Below are positions 22,856-33,600 of a DNA stretch of 64,000 bases, in pieces. Numbering within the stretch: the first letter of the stretch is position 1; the number at the start of each line of letters is the position of its first letter. The stretch is from Tenebrio molitor (lineage: Eukaryota > Arthropoda > Insecta > Coleoptera > Tenebrionidae). Position numbers and translations under genes: made by a program. The notes under the pieces were generated by a model. It searched no databases. It saw nothing but the letters and a program-made list of their open reading frames with translations, and was not told where the DNA came from. The DNA is taken from the NCBI RefSeq assembly GCF_963966145.1, contig NC_091046.1:7812001-7876000 (forward strand), given 5' to 3'.

Positions 22856-24879
22856 CTTAAAAAAAAAGATAATATAAAATGTAAGTCATGACACATTTCA
22901 GGTCGTTAGTTTAAAAAATAAAATAACTTCTTTTTTTTATTGCACAAGGTGCTATTTGCTATAGTCAATAATTTCTATCTTCAGTGACAATATTCTTGGA
23001 TTTATCAATATCGTTATCGTTGTCGCAGATAATTCTCTAATTTTGGAAAGCAATGACCTATCAAGGACGAACAAACCGTTTTTATTAACAAATAACAATA
23101 GCTTATTAATTTAATTTTTAAGCGTGAAAGGTTGATGAACCTCACTCCTCATTGATCCAAAAAATTTTCTCCTTAGCACTACAAACTTTTTCAACGAACT
23201 CAACTGAGATAGGTCTCTGCAAGATGCAAGGATAAATCTAGGTCCGCTGCAAGAGAGAAACATGCTGATTCTCCACAAAGGGATTAAACAATTTCATCCT
23301 CCGGAAATAATGTCTTGGTGTCAGTCTTTCGAGATTCCAGAGGGATAATGATTCATTATTTTATTTGCCAAGAGGTCAAACCATCATCAGAGACGTTTGT
23401 GGGAACTTCTGAGTCAGCTTGATAAGGGGATATTCGCAAAAAGAAGCCAAGAATGAAAAATTGAAAGGTCTTGATTGTATTGAGGCATCACTGATTCTCG
23501 AGGGAAATTATACAGGGAAATAAAATTAGTTTTGAAATCATATTGTGTTTCTTTGAAGGTTTAATCACAAAATCTCCCCTATGAGTGTTTTTCTTGTAAT
23601 TTTTGAAAAACATATGTTTTCTTTCTTCAAATACTGAAACCATATATGGGTGGGGACCTCGATTAAAAAAATATCAGATAATGTAAAATGTGTTCTTTAA
23701 TTAATCATTTGGAAAAATGGTAACTTGTCTCAAAATTGTTCCTGCCTATCTTTCTTGAAGAGATATAATGAAATTGTTTTCATGAATTTTTCCCCAAAAC
23801 AACAGCAACAGAAAACTGCATAAACATTATGACAGCACGGACTATTTATACGCTGCACTTTAAATACATAATATCTATAAACAAAAACAAAAGCTGAATT
23901 AATTACCTAAACTATGATTATACTATCTGATTTATTACAAGAAGTGACTAAAAATAATTTTATTATGTAATAATTATCATGAACAAATTATAAAAATGCA
24001 GTCTTTTCGTTGTAGACCAGAAGATTTTTTCTACTGCATCACTAGAAAACAGACATTTCCCCTTTGAATCAGTTGAAACGTAAACCAAAATGACACCTTC
24101 GGTAATTTTTTGGTATTTCTTTCGGTGATCGAATTTTCGAATAAATCATATTCCATTTCATTCTTCTCTCTAGATTTTATTGGTAAAACATTCAACAAAA
24201 AAAAAAAAAATCGCTCTAGCCTTTTCGAGAATATCTCGGGTAAAGCTTTCTCTAGGATCACCACTGGAGTCCATTCTTCAAAATAAAAATACACAACCAG
24301 CAAGGATATATTGTTTCCAAAACGTAATCTAGTAAAGGCAAGTGTGCTTACTCTGATGTTCTAATTTTTAGAAAGTTAAATTTGAAGTTTTGAAAGTTTT
24401 TTTCTAAATAATAAAAAGACAGTAAGTACGTCTGGAGTACATAGTGGCAATCCCACCCTGATCACTTCTCTCTGCGGTAGGAAATGATACATTCTTCTCT
24501 ATTGTCATAGAAATAACTATTGTTTTTAGATTCAGTTTTGAAAATTTAAAATTTCACAGTGTACCTTACTCCTTACTCGTTTTCAGTCTGTTAAAGATTC
24601 TAGGAGAATAATTTGAGATTTCCGGTTTTTAATTGAACGACTGTCGAGTTGAAAATTTAACTAAAACATTCTAGTCCCAAAAGTAACCTTCCAGATGAAA
24701 AAACTGTCCGAATGATACAATATTTTCTCATTTGCGAACATCCGGATTAAGCAAACATAAATATTTTATGATGTCATAAGTGGAACGAAGACGCATTGTC
24801 CTGGTAATATTCCATTTTTTTCGGCTTAGAGGTCAGCGGAAAAGTCTGCTTTCGGAATTCGGTTAAACGTTTGATGTGC
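22856..24879. other. AT-rich sequence, nothing firm
   Basis: The block 23140-23520 is less AT-rich and reads like degraded coding or repeat sequence on the minus strand (for example a frame with SLWNLERLTPRHYFRRMKLF), but I cannot assign it. A 90-codon minus-strand frame at 24031-24303 has no recognised motif. There is no repeat partner in the window. Confidence 0.35.
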
Positions 24880-25560
24880 AAAAATTCATCGCTTTGTTTA
24901 AGAACAATTCGTAAGCGCCGCGATAAACACTGTTAACCTTCCGTCCCGTCTAAATTATTCAATTTTCTAAAATTATTTATTCGTGAAGGAGGTCCGTTAC
25001 CCACAAAACGAGGCGATCCGATCGGCGTCCGTTCCGAAATGCATAAAAATGAAAAGCTCTCAGCCATCGCGGCCTAACTCCCAAACTAATTCCCGTAATC
25101 ACGGAGTGATTGACATTTAAACAACGTAAATTAACGACCCAAACCACCCGCTTTTCAATTATAAAATGTTCTGCATAGTTTGTAATTAGTGATGTAAGTT
25201 GGAGCCAAGGAATTCGTCGCCCCTGGCGCAGATGGGCATGGGTAAAATTGGTCGCGCAGCAGGTAGGTAGTTGCTTCAGATTCGACGAGATCGGTAACCT
25301 GAGATTGTCAAATATCGGTCATTCGACGAACTTTCCAATCGCTTTCGTCGCCGATTCCCCAAAACGGAAAGCAGCCCCGGTGCTGCTCCACCAGCGCCTC
25401 CGAACAACTATTTTGCATAGAGCGTATGGTAATTCAGTTAATTTCGTGGCTTACGGGAGTTTCCAAAAAAATGTTGCGTCAATATAGTCTGCCCACTCGT
25501 TACTCCGGATCAAAGCTCAAATTGCCGGTTTAACTATATTGCTATGCTAGAAATTTAATT
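24880..25560. promoter_or_regulatory. GC-richer non-repetitive island
   Basis: CpG-containing sequence with few repeats and with homeodomain-type sites, e.g. around 25080-25140. A 79-codon frame at 25248-25487 is unrecognised. It could be a conserved regulatory element or exon. Inference from composition only. Confidence 0.25.
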
Positions 25561-27084
25561 ATTGTTGTTTGTCTCTGCCATATTTTATCCTGTCGGCCGC
25601 TGACTGACTAGAAAATTAAAATTGTAAAATATCGCGTTAATGACTCGCTCAAAGGAGCTAACTCCTTCAGTGCTACAACGCGAGTGCAGCTGCTGGTGCG
25701 ACTGATTTTTCAAGTGCTAAGTTGGTAGCACGAGTGGGTAAGTGTGCGGCAGCACTGGTAGCACTAGTGGAGGGGATCCTGCTACTGATTAAATGTCATT
25801 TTGAGTGGCCCCATTAAACAAATTATCTCAAAATCAAAATATGTGTGAATGATGCACAACACCATCACGTGAGTTATTACGAGTTTGTGTACTTTTCTTT
25901 GCCAAGTTTTACATAAACTCTGACATCGCTCTTCTCGATCGACAATATTTTATTTATTCCACGTGTCGGATACGTTCTGCCAACTTGAGAGCTTTTAATC
26001 TTTCACCTGATTTTGTTGGTGAGATAAATTTTGGCAATATGAAAAAATTGTAGGAAGTTAATTATGCGGTTGGAAGAGTCGACTGTAAGTCGCTTCCATT
26101 GGCATTGTAGGTTATTAAAGTATGTATAAATCGTGGAGGCATGACAGTAAAGCGGAATACTAGTTACTAGGACGTAAAAGTATTTCTATCGCACAGCTGC
26201 AAGTCTCTAATAAATGACCGCTACAGTGCAATGACAAATATTCTTCCGTTCATGCTGTTCGTCCACCTCACCGACTAAACATTTATGGCTTTAATAAGCA
26301 ATACTTTCATGGAAAAATAAGTCCACTGTACGCGATGCAAACTAGAAGTTCAACGAGCAAACCAGAAATTCATTTACATTTTTAGTACAGGTTGACGGAG
26401 CAACAGTTATAGAACATTTAGCTTGAATCATATCTTATCGATAACAACAATCTAAAAAGATTCGTCAATATAATCAATCTTCTTTTGTGTAAATGAGATC
26501 GACTTTTATCTTGTTGGACTAACCAGGTACGAACTTGTGACACAACAATAGACTGAAGAACACTCTTTGTTGGACCGACAGAATAGTGATTGCGGAAAAG
26601 GGCAACCATCTACAGGAAATTGCTAAATATAACAAAGGATGCTCAGATTCTGACCTGTTATTAGGATTGTAGAACACGTTTATGATTTCGGTAACTCGTT
26701 GTAACTAGAAAGCATCGATAGTTCCAACAATACAAGTTTGATTAATTATTATTATTAAAGATACTTATTTATTAATTATTATACAGGGAACAATTAAAAT
26801 AATTAAATAATTCGCAGAAAGACTGATAGTTTTGGTCATCAATTGGTTCAAAATAATAAGTGCTGAAGGTTATTTTCCCTGAAGCAGAGGTATTCAGTGG
26901 TATGAGTAGTTCACAATGTTCTTGTGTGGTCTTTACCTTATATTTTTTAAATTCTACTATGTAGGATGCTGCATTTTTTTGCATCTGAACCTGAAACTGT
27001 AACAAAAAGACTTTTCATGGTAGGATGCTATCAGAATTATATTGTGTGTAATGTATTGACTGGCAAAGGGAAAAGCAGACTAAG
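25561..27084. other. AT-rich sequence, nothing recognised
   Basis: 25620-25790 is GC-moderate with repeated CGAGTG-type and AGTGC-type words (GCAGCTGCTGGTGCG, GTAGCACGAGTGGG), reminiscent of the small foldback families but without clear arms. Otherwise no coding frame or repeat partner. Confidence 0.35.
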
Positions 27085-27497
27085 CTAAAGACAAAAAGCA
27101 GAAATTTGAGACAAATCAAAATCGATCAAAATGACCCAATCGCAAAAAGAAAAGTGAAAATATAGCACCTAGGGAAATTCTAGCAGGCCAACGTGAATTG
27201 GGAACAAGAAACTCCTGACTAGGAAGAAGTTTAATGTTCCCAAAGAATCAAAACAGAAGATTTAAAAGCTGTATGAGAACTTTCTGGCAGGAGCTGGAAC
27301 TGAATTTGTGGTCACTTTAGATAAAGTTTGGATTTAACTGGTCTTACGTAAATAGTAATTGAAGAAAAATATGTTAAACGTTGTTAAGAAGTTTAAGAAA
27401 AAAGGATGCAGGAACTTTTTGAACTTAATCCATAAGGATTTAAACTAGAAGACATACGTCATCGCCATAACAAACTTTCTACTATTACTGAAGAGTC
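27085..27497 (+). pseudogene. Probable mariner-like transposase fragment
   Basis: The best segment is a frame ending at 27337 that reads KLYENFLAGAGTEFVVTLDK then VWI and a stop. It resembles the region around the first catalytic aspartate of an insect DDE transposase group, as I recall it (TLDEAW pattern, here TLDKVW). Upstream text such as IDQNDPIAKRKVK fits the linker before the catalytic domain only loosely. Stops break it before the second and third catalytic residues. A LINE insertion follows directly and interrupts whatever came next: in the joined flanks one frame runs through TEESSKKLRKY. The family assignment rests on one motif. Confidence 0.5.
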
Positions 27498-27510
27498 AAG
27501 TAAGAAGTTA
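27498..27510 (+). repeat. Target-site duplication, left
   Basis: AAGTAAGAAGTTA, identical to 28251-28263, flanking the LINE insertion between them. Confidence 0.85.
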
Positions 27511-28250
27511 CGAGGCAGAGATCTGGAGATGGAAGGAATGAAGAGGTAGAGAAAGTGCAAGAAAAATCTTTGAGAGGGGTGCTAGAAGTGGACAGGGAAA
27601 TGCCAGGTTACATTGTGAGGGAAGAGTGTACGAGGAATAGGCTGAAAGTGAAAGCGGTAAAGTTTGAAGACAAAATGGATGGAAGAAAAAACACGGAGAA
27701 GAAGGAGAAAGAGAAATACTATCAGAGAAACGGGTGCGAAGAAATTGAAAGATTAAGAGCAAAAAGAAGATGGATGAATGTAGGGCTGAGTGAAAGGAAC
27801 AAAGCCACAGATAAACAAGAAAGAAAGGAAAAAAATCAAATAATCCAGATACAATAGGAAGTATGAGAGGCGTATGACAGAGGAAATTTCCGAAGTACCT
27901 GGGGAGAGAGAGTGCAACAAAGAAAGATTTAGGTGTGGGAACGAAAAGAGAGAAAACAGGTATTGGATGGAAGGGGAGGAAAGAAGGTGCAGAATGTGCT
28001 ATGAGGAGGGAGAAACAATTGAGCACATGTGGAATGGATGTAGCGAAATAGAGACAGGGAGAGAAAGGAACGGAGAGAAATACTGAATGAACACGGAAGG
28101 GAGATAAGATGGATGAAAGAGATATGGAAAAGGAGGGAAAGAATAGCAAAAGAAAGGGGTGAAGGATAGAAATAAAAAAAATATTTTTTGGAATTGTAAT
28201 CAGGAATCCGAAAGCCCGTAGGACAAATAAAGTATATCTACGTTCTAGTA
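27511..28250 (+). mobile_element. 5'-truncated LINE insertion, 3' end of ORF2
   Basis: The plus strand encodes, with a few frameshifts, the C-terminal part of an insect non-LTR polyprotein. Segments in order: EAEIWRWKE at the junction, GVLEVDREMPGYIVREECTR, WMNVGLSERNKATDKQERKE, then FRCGNEKRENRYWMEGEE followed by CRMCYEEGETIEHMWNGCSE, a CX2C...H...C zinc-knuckle typical of the end of these proteins. RRERIAKERGEG and a stop come at about 28170. A short 3' tail with AATAAA follows. The insertion is bounded by a perfect 13-bp target-site duplication. 5' truncation plus a duplication is the signature of target-primed reverse transcription. The 213-codon frame on the other strand is its shadow. 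Confidence 0.88.
27874..28086 (+). pseudogene. Zinc-knuckle C-terminal segment of the LINE ORF2
   Basis: An open frame inside the insertion carrying the conserved cysteine-histidine array: CRMCYEEGETIEHMWNGC gives C-X2-C-X8-H-X4-C. In intact relatives it follows the RT domain and is thought to bind nucleic acid. Here it has no upstream catalytic domain, so it is non-functional as an element. A frameshift near 28060 separates it from the last dozen codons. Confidence 0.8.
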
Positions 28251-28263
28251 AAGTAAGAAGTTA
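28251..28263 (+). repeat. Target-site duplication, right
   Basis: AAGTAAGAAGTTA, identical to 27498-27510. Confidence 0.85.
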
Positions 28264-28655
28264 AGAAAATATATCCAAATGAGTCCACCATGACAAGGCA
28301 AATTTACAGACAGCTACATCACAACAGATCTCAGATTAAAAATGAATTTGGTGTAAATCTTCATTTTTGTTGAGTTTCCAAATACCCCTTCAATGAACTT
28401 TTTTGGTTACTTTGGTTACTTAAAGCAGCAACTTCTAAGGAGAGAGTTCCATTATTCTCAATAGGTATTTTCAAAGATGTGTGGAGAATAGTTCACAATT
28501 GAGCTAGGTGTCATCCAAACGTGTTTGAAAGTTGGAATATGAGATGCTGATAAGAAATAAATTAAACAAAATTACAGTGAACTACGAACATCCTCTGCAG
28601 AAACAAATCACTTGAATGACAAAAGGTAATACATATTTTACGTACGCGTAATGAC
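28264..28655. other. Sequence downstream of the LINE, nothing firm
   Basis: It may continue the transposase relic that the LINE interrupted, but no catalytic motif is visible. Confidence 0.35.
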
Positions 28656-28764
28656 TATTACTCGCTCAGATAATTACAACACTAGCCTAGGGCTCGTGCC
28701 TCACTCTTCATCCTCGTGAGCAATAGGCAGCATTATACGCTCGGTGAATAATAAACCATTATTT
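28656..28764. repeat. CGCTCG foldback family, copy A
   Basis: Alignable with 41152-41264 over about 105 bp in direct orientation: TATTACTCGCTC, ACTAGCCT.GGGCTCGTG (ACTCGCCTGCGGCTCGTG in the partner), then AATAGGCAGCATTATACGCT against AATAGCCATCATTATCCGCT. The partner copy is clearly palindromic; this copy is more decayed. Confidence 0.72.
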
Positions 28765-29460
28765 TTTTACAATTACTCTGTCTAACCGCGACCGAACAAT
28801 GAAAATTGTTCGGTTCTAATCAACAACGCTCAGACAAATTATGATTCCAAGATACAGTTATTAAATTTCCATTCTCTCATTTAAATAATGACAATGAAAA
28901 ATTGAAACTTTTGTTACCAAGTGGTGAAAACTTAATAAATATTTAGGTAAACAATTTCACAGGTACAAATTTTCACATCCTGTGTTGTCCAAAATCCTTT
29001 ATTTACAACAATCCAATCCTATCCTTACGTGTTCTTTGTTTGCAAGTGGTTTGTCACTATGAAGAATAAAGAATCTAACGATTTAGTGCACCGGCATAAA
29101 GCTTGTAATTAAATAATTCGTATTAGTATCGTGACCCAAATACTCCCCAGAACTTCATCCTGTTGAGCAGTTATAGGATGAGTGATAGGCGAAACCGTTC
29201 AAAGTTTTTCAAATTTTCAACAATTATTTTGGACGAATTTCTTATAAATATTTTTTAAGTTAAATTCTAGATCCAAAAACGATTAAGCTGTGACACGACA
29301 TAAAAATAAAAATAAAATGTTTGATTTTCACTGATGTTTATTTTTTCTTCGACATCCTGCCGTAACAGTTGAGAAATAAAAGAATATTGTTTCTTCAAAC
29401 GTCAAGAAAATATATGACATTATATTGCTGGATTGATAATGCTAAAGTGTCACTTCATTG
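28765..29460. other. AT-rich sequence, nothing recognised
   Basis: The imperfect pair CGACCGAACAATGAAAATTG and TTGTTCGGTT near 28788-28818 makes a small hairpin. Nothing else seen. Confidence 0.4.
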
Positions 29461-29473
29461 CCGTGGCATCTGA

Positions 29474-29531
29474 CGAGCTGACGAGCGGCAGATAAAGTTA
29501 TTATCTCCGCTGACGAGCGGCAGATAAAGTA
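29474..29531 (+). repeat. Two-unit tandem repeat
   Basis: GCTGACGAGCGGCAGATAAA occurs twice about 34 bases apart, each followed by GT and separated by TTATTATCTCC. It is a recent local duplication; the preceding GACGAGCTGACGAGCGG suggests a partial third unit. Confidence 0.85.
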
Positions 29532-29819
29532 ATCTATCTAAATCATTTGAAATTCCTAACTCAAATTTTAACAAACTCATTCTGGATCTGACATATTGAA
29601 AGCTCACTCCGTTCGGCAGCCAAACTACCAGCCTCAGCACAATAAAACTTAATTTTTGCTCCTAATAACATAATATACTATTTTGCAACACTGTGTCTTA
29701 TAAATGCACGTTATAATTGTACACTCAACTGGGGCAGTCGAAACACTTATTTCATCAAAAATTTAAAATTCTGACGAAACACGTTACGTCGACGGTCAAG
29801 TTGACATTCGATCATTCAT
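29532..29819. other. Sequence with nothing recognised
   Basis: A 61-codon minus-strand frame at 29455-29640 overlaps the tandem repeat and is not convincing. Confidence 0.4.
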
Positions 29820-31310
29820 TGGATAACGACCTTTCACAACACCGCAGACTTATTTATTTTCAAACGGCCGATGAAAATTAAAAACGATAGTGATCTTTAA
29901 AATAATAATTAGTATATTGTTGTTAATACAATTAAGTAGGTTAATTAAAATGTCAGTCGAGTTCCGCCAAGCTTCGTTTGATCATTTCACTCGAGGACTT
30001 TTACCTATCAGGACCAAAATAACTCCTGTCAAGAGACCCAAACGAAATGCGACAAAAAGTGAAAAAAAATGCACCCAACACTTAAAAAAATTCTTCGCTA
30101 AACTGCATAGAATGTGATCAATTTAGTTTTAATACTTAATGATCGCGTTCACGAGTAAATTACTTAATTGCAGTCCGTCTAATTAAATTAATCGCCGAGG
30201 CTAATTGCTTCCTAAAAATCAAATTTGCAGCTCTCACCGCCGAACTCGGTTAAAAGCCGCAATCAAAGTGCAGTTTCTAGTCCTTGATCTATTAGGTTGG
30301 TCAAAGAATAATGTCGTCAAAATAAAGGCAACGCTCAGATCTTAATCAGTGTCGGTACACCCAAAACATTCAAAACCTATTAATTAAAGTGTTGACTTAA
30401 TAATTAGGAATTTACGAGTGGCCGTCAATAGGATCGTTGATTAGCGACCGGAGGTCGACAATTTCAAAAGGAAATGTATCTAATTTTATTGGCAAAGGTT
30501 ACGCGACCGATAAAACATCTCGGAGCGGAACCGTTGCAAGTGTTGCAACCGCACCGGCGACGACGTCCATCATCTCCACTTCATTAATTGGTGGAATTAA
30601 TTAGGCACCTGCATTAACTAATTCAACAGGTTCGCGTCCTCGTGCAGCCCCACGGGGGTGTGGCGCGTTTGGTGCAGATACGCCCTCGGTGGGCTTGTTC
30701 TGTTGGGGTTGAGGGTGGAGGGCGCAGCACGCTCGCACAATTTAACTTGGAGCACTCCGACAAGCCAAACATTTGTGTTAACGGATCACCGCTCACGGGT
30801 TATTACCGCTGTTTATCATTTTCCACAAGACAACGATTAGCCGGTCGTAATTAATGAATCAGCTCGTATTATGTTTGTGTAAGTGTCAAGTAATGGACAG
30901 TTATCGTTATCATCGAAATTAATTCTCCGGTAAAGGTAAGATAAACGTATTAAGTTTGATTAATAGGCGACCCCGGGGGTCAAGCGGACAGGGGTCAGAA
31001 AATCATGATGTGGTGTGACTATCCCGCAATTATTATATCTGTTTTAATTGTTGGCGGTCGCGTTCGGAGCGCAACTCCCAATTGTTTGATTAAAAGCTGT
31101 TCTGCATGAGAAATCATTAGGTTCTACAGGTTATTAATCAGATATCTATCAGGTAACAATTTCATACATTTGAGATCGTTATCTCAAATCGATTACCGCT
31201 AACTGTACTTTACGAGATTACAAAAGTACGATACATTACCGGATCGAGCGTATTAAAAAATATTTATATCATTCAGATTAACGAGCTGATAACAGCTTTC
31301 CAATATTCGA
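29820..31310. promoter_or_regulatory. Non-repetitive island dense in homeodomain-type sites
   Basis: Many ATTA/TAATTA words cluster here: TCTAATTAAATTAATCGCCG near 30180, the palindrome TTAATTGGTGGAATTAA near 30590, GCACCTGC (an E-box) just after it, and GTAATTAATGAATCAG near 30850. A CpG-rich patch at 30620-30760 sits in the middle. No dispersed repeat occurs in this 1.5 kb. The best reading is a developmental enhancer cluster, by inference. A small basic frame (29950-30117, KR-rich) and two frames at 30642-30854 are unrecognised. Confidence 0.35.
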
Positions 31311-31316
31311 TGGACT

Positions 31317-31660
31317 TTACCGGAAGGTTGAGCAATCACCGTTGACAGAAAGCGACTGTCGCGGTGGCGCTGCGATCGCGTCGCCATTCAAAATCCTCCG
31401 AACGACTTTTAGGATGTGATTCCCCCAAGTGAAGGTTTCCCTGAAGCAAAACTGAATTGTCATCGCTCCGTCGACGACGACACCCATCAGATAAGTGTTG
31501 CTTGTTAGAAACGCGTCGTCCGAATGACGAACTAATCGGTGCGTGAATTCGGTCGAAGAGAAAATTTCGGGATACGATTTCGGTCCAATTTCGAGCTCTC
31601 TAATGCGACAAGTAACGAGCTTTAATAATTGAAGGCGACTTGTATTAGCAATCAAGCAGT
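31317..31660 (-). CDS. Candidate exon of unknown protein
   Basis: A minus-strand open frame of about 112 codons with protein-like composition, for example LEIGPKSYPEIFSSTEFTHR and GAMTIQFCFRETFTWGNHIL. The frame's stop is formed inside CCGGTAAAGTCC, which is also a good splice-donor match on the minus strand, so the real coding segment may splice out just before the stop. At the other end CTAATACAAG near 31645 could serve as an acceptor. GC and CpG content are raised relative to the surroundings. I do not recognise the family. Alternatively it is part of the adjacent regulatory island and open by chance. Confidence 0.33.
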
Positions 31661-32207
31661 CATGGATTTGAAAATGGGGCGGACAGGTGGAGCTGTTGTG
31701 GATAAATCTAGGTGGAGTTGGGAGGATTTAGTTAGATCGGCTGTCACGGGTTTTCACATTGCCAACTGCACATCACATTCTTGAGGAAATTACGTGATTA
31801 GGAGGTTTGAAAGGGTGACGCAATGGGTCCGGTGGAAATTTCAAATATTTTTATTTCGGGAAATTTTAATTTGTGTATTTGATTTTAATGGGCCGTAAAA
31901 GTGTAATTAAGGAAAAATGTGACAGCTGGTTGTGCACCAAATGAAAGCCACGCATCTTATTCACGAAATTGGCGTCAGGCTAAATAGTTGTGTTAAGGTC
32001 ATTAATTGTTTTGTTTTTGCTAGATAACTATCAGAAATGTATTTTCAGAATGACGATTTCTTGGTCTTTCAACAACTACATACAACTACTACAAAAAAAT
32101 AAAACTTACGATTTGTTAAAAAAGATTCACTGAAATTACGAGTATACCACTGTAAATAAATAATTGAAAATATACTCTAAGTTGGTTATTAGCTAGCAAT
32201 AGTATTT
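31661..32207. other. Sequence with nothing recognised
   Basis: Non-repetitive to about 31990, then AT-rich. No coding frame or repeat partner. Confidence 0.4.
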
Positions 32208-32301
32208 TATATCATTAAGAGTAGAAGTGTCTCTTTTTGTACTAAGCCCAGAGGTCACAAGTGGGTGAAGCACAAAAAGAGCTTCTACTCTGAATGATAT
32301 A
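32208..32301. mobile_element. Small MITE with ATCATTAAGAGTAGAAG ends, copy B
   Basis: A 94-bp partner of 7386-7502. It opens TATATCATTAAGAGTAGAAG and closes CTTCTACTCTGAATGATATA. The inner CTTTTTGTACTAAGCCCAG and AGCACAAAAAGAG blocks are also shared. The short interior differs. Confidence 0.85.
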
Positions 32302-32630
32302 CAGCCTGTGCATTCTCAAACTCGAACATAGGCAATTATCAATTAACATTGTATTGAACGTTTATTCTGATTCCTGCTCGCCAATTGAACTTACAGGTAA
32401 GGTAATAGTATCAATATTTAGAAAGATAAAATTATTGCGCTTGAAATACTAATAATAAGATTAAAGGTACTATTTTTATTTTAAAATACTAATTTAAAAC
32501 TTGGCGATTTTTAAATATGACATGCCATGATTTTCAAATTGGACAGCATTTGTCAAAAAATTTAGTAATTTGTTGGGTTAAGTCAGCGAATTTCGGTAAA
32601 TTACTGTCAAAATTATTTACGGAAAAATGA
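32302..32630. other. AT-rich sequence upstream of a transposase relic
   Basis: Nothing recognised. It may contain the decayed N-terminus of the transposase that follows. Confidence 0.35.
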
Positions 32631-32955
32631 ATAGTTACTGCATCATACAGATTAAGACAAATTTCTCTTGAAGTAAGTTTATGTAAATCGCGGATACTGA
32701 ATATCCTCAGGAAGTACAAATATCATTCCTACAAGACACAGTGTCATCAACAGATTTTTGGTGTTGATGAAGAAAGTAAGAGTGAAACTTGTTATGAAAT
32801 ACAGGAGCGTGCTAATGATCGTCGCTTTCTGTCGACAATTTGCTTCACGGACGAATCTACTTTTACACTAAATAACGAACCAAATTGATAGGGATTGAAT
32901 AAAATGGTCTGCGGTATTATAAACGGAAATTATATTGAAAAAAGTAAATAATCAT
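32631..32955 (+). pseudogene. Mariner/Tc-type transposase relic with catalytic D motif
   Basis: An open frame without ATG (32631-32888) reads RLRQISLEVSLCKSRILNIL then RKYKYHSYKTQ, matching the second helix-turn-helix and the K.H.YK linker of an insect transposase group. It continues through ANDRRFLSTICFTDESTFTL then NNEPN and a stop; FTDESTF holds the first catalytic aspartate of the DDE triad. A second piece in a shifted frame, GIINGNYI at about 32910-32945, is the conserved strand after it (usual pattern W.GIIN...IGP). The second and third catalytic residues are missing. No TIRs were found nearby. Confidence 0.78.
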
Positions 32956-33236
32956 ACACAGTCTCTCGTCGGCTAGACTACACCACAGGACTACACTACT
33001 TAATACTACCAACTTAACTTCTACCAACTGTGATTTGGTAACAAACTATACAGCACGTTATGATTATTTTCTAATACAAATGTTCAAAACATGCGATATT
33101 GGGCTCAAGAAAACCCTCCTACTAGAACTCAGTATCCTCAAAAAAATCATATCTGGGCTGGGATTTTTAATAACATTTGAAATAAAGGGAAATTTAAATT
33201 CAGCAAATTATTTAGATTTATTATTAACTAAGGTAT
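32956..33236. other. AT-rich spacer
   Basis: A 77-codon frame at 33035-33268 runs into the next MITE and is not a gene. Confidence 0.45.
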
Positions 33237-33600
33237 CGTGTGTTCAAATGAAATCCTGGGCTGAGTAGGCGTTGGAAAAATTAAACCGTTTAGAGCAGTG
33301 TAAAGTTTGATTTTCCCGCCGTTTGACACGAGTGATATTTGTTTATGTTTAATCGGGACATAATTAAACATGTTTGTTTTCAGCAAAGTGTGCTCTTAGA
33401 TATTTGCTTCGAGAATAAGAATCGTTAGCTATTCTATTTTTAATGTAAAACATTGCAAAGAAAGAAAAAAAAAGAAATATTTTTGACTCTAAATTTTAGG
33501 TTAGCTGTCAACATGCTCCATTTAATCTACGCTTTAAAAAAGCACAACAATTGACGGTTTCCAACGCCTTGCTAGCCCAGGATTTCATTTGAACGCGCGA
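33237..33600. mobile_element. TA-flanked 364-bp MITE family, copy B
   Basis: Collinear with 4408-4772 and 38626-38989 and exactly 364 bp. The left tip has two changes (TCGTGTGTTCAAATGAAATC); the right tip is GAACGCGCGA. TA lies at 33235-33236 and 33601-33602. Confidence 0.92.

Noticed and set aside
27508..28149. 213-codon minus-strand open frame, the longest in the window
   Set aside because: It is the complement of purine-rich LINE coding sequence on the plus strand; its S/F/L/P-rich peptide is an artefact of that composition.
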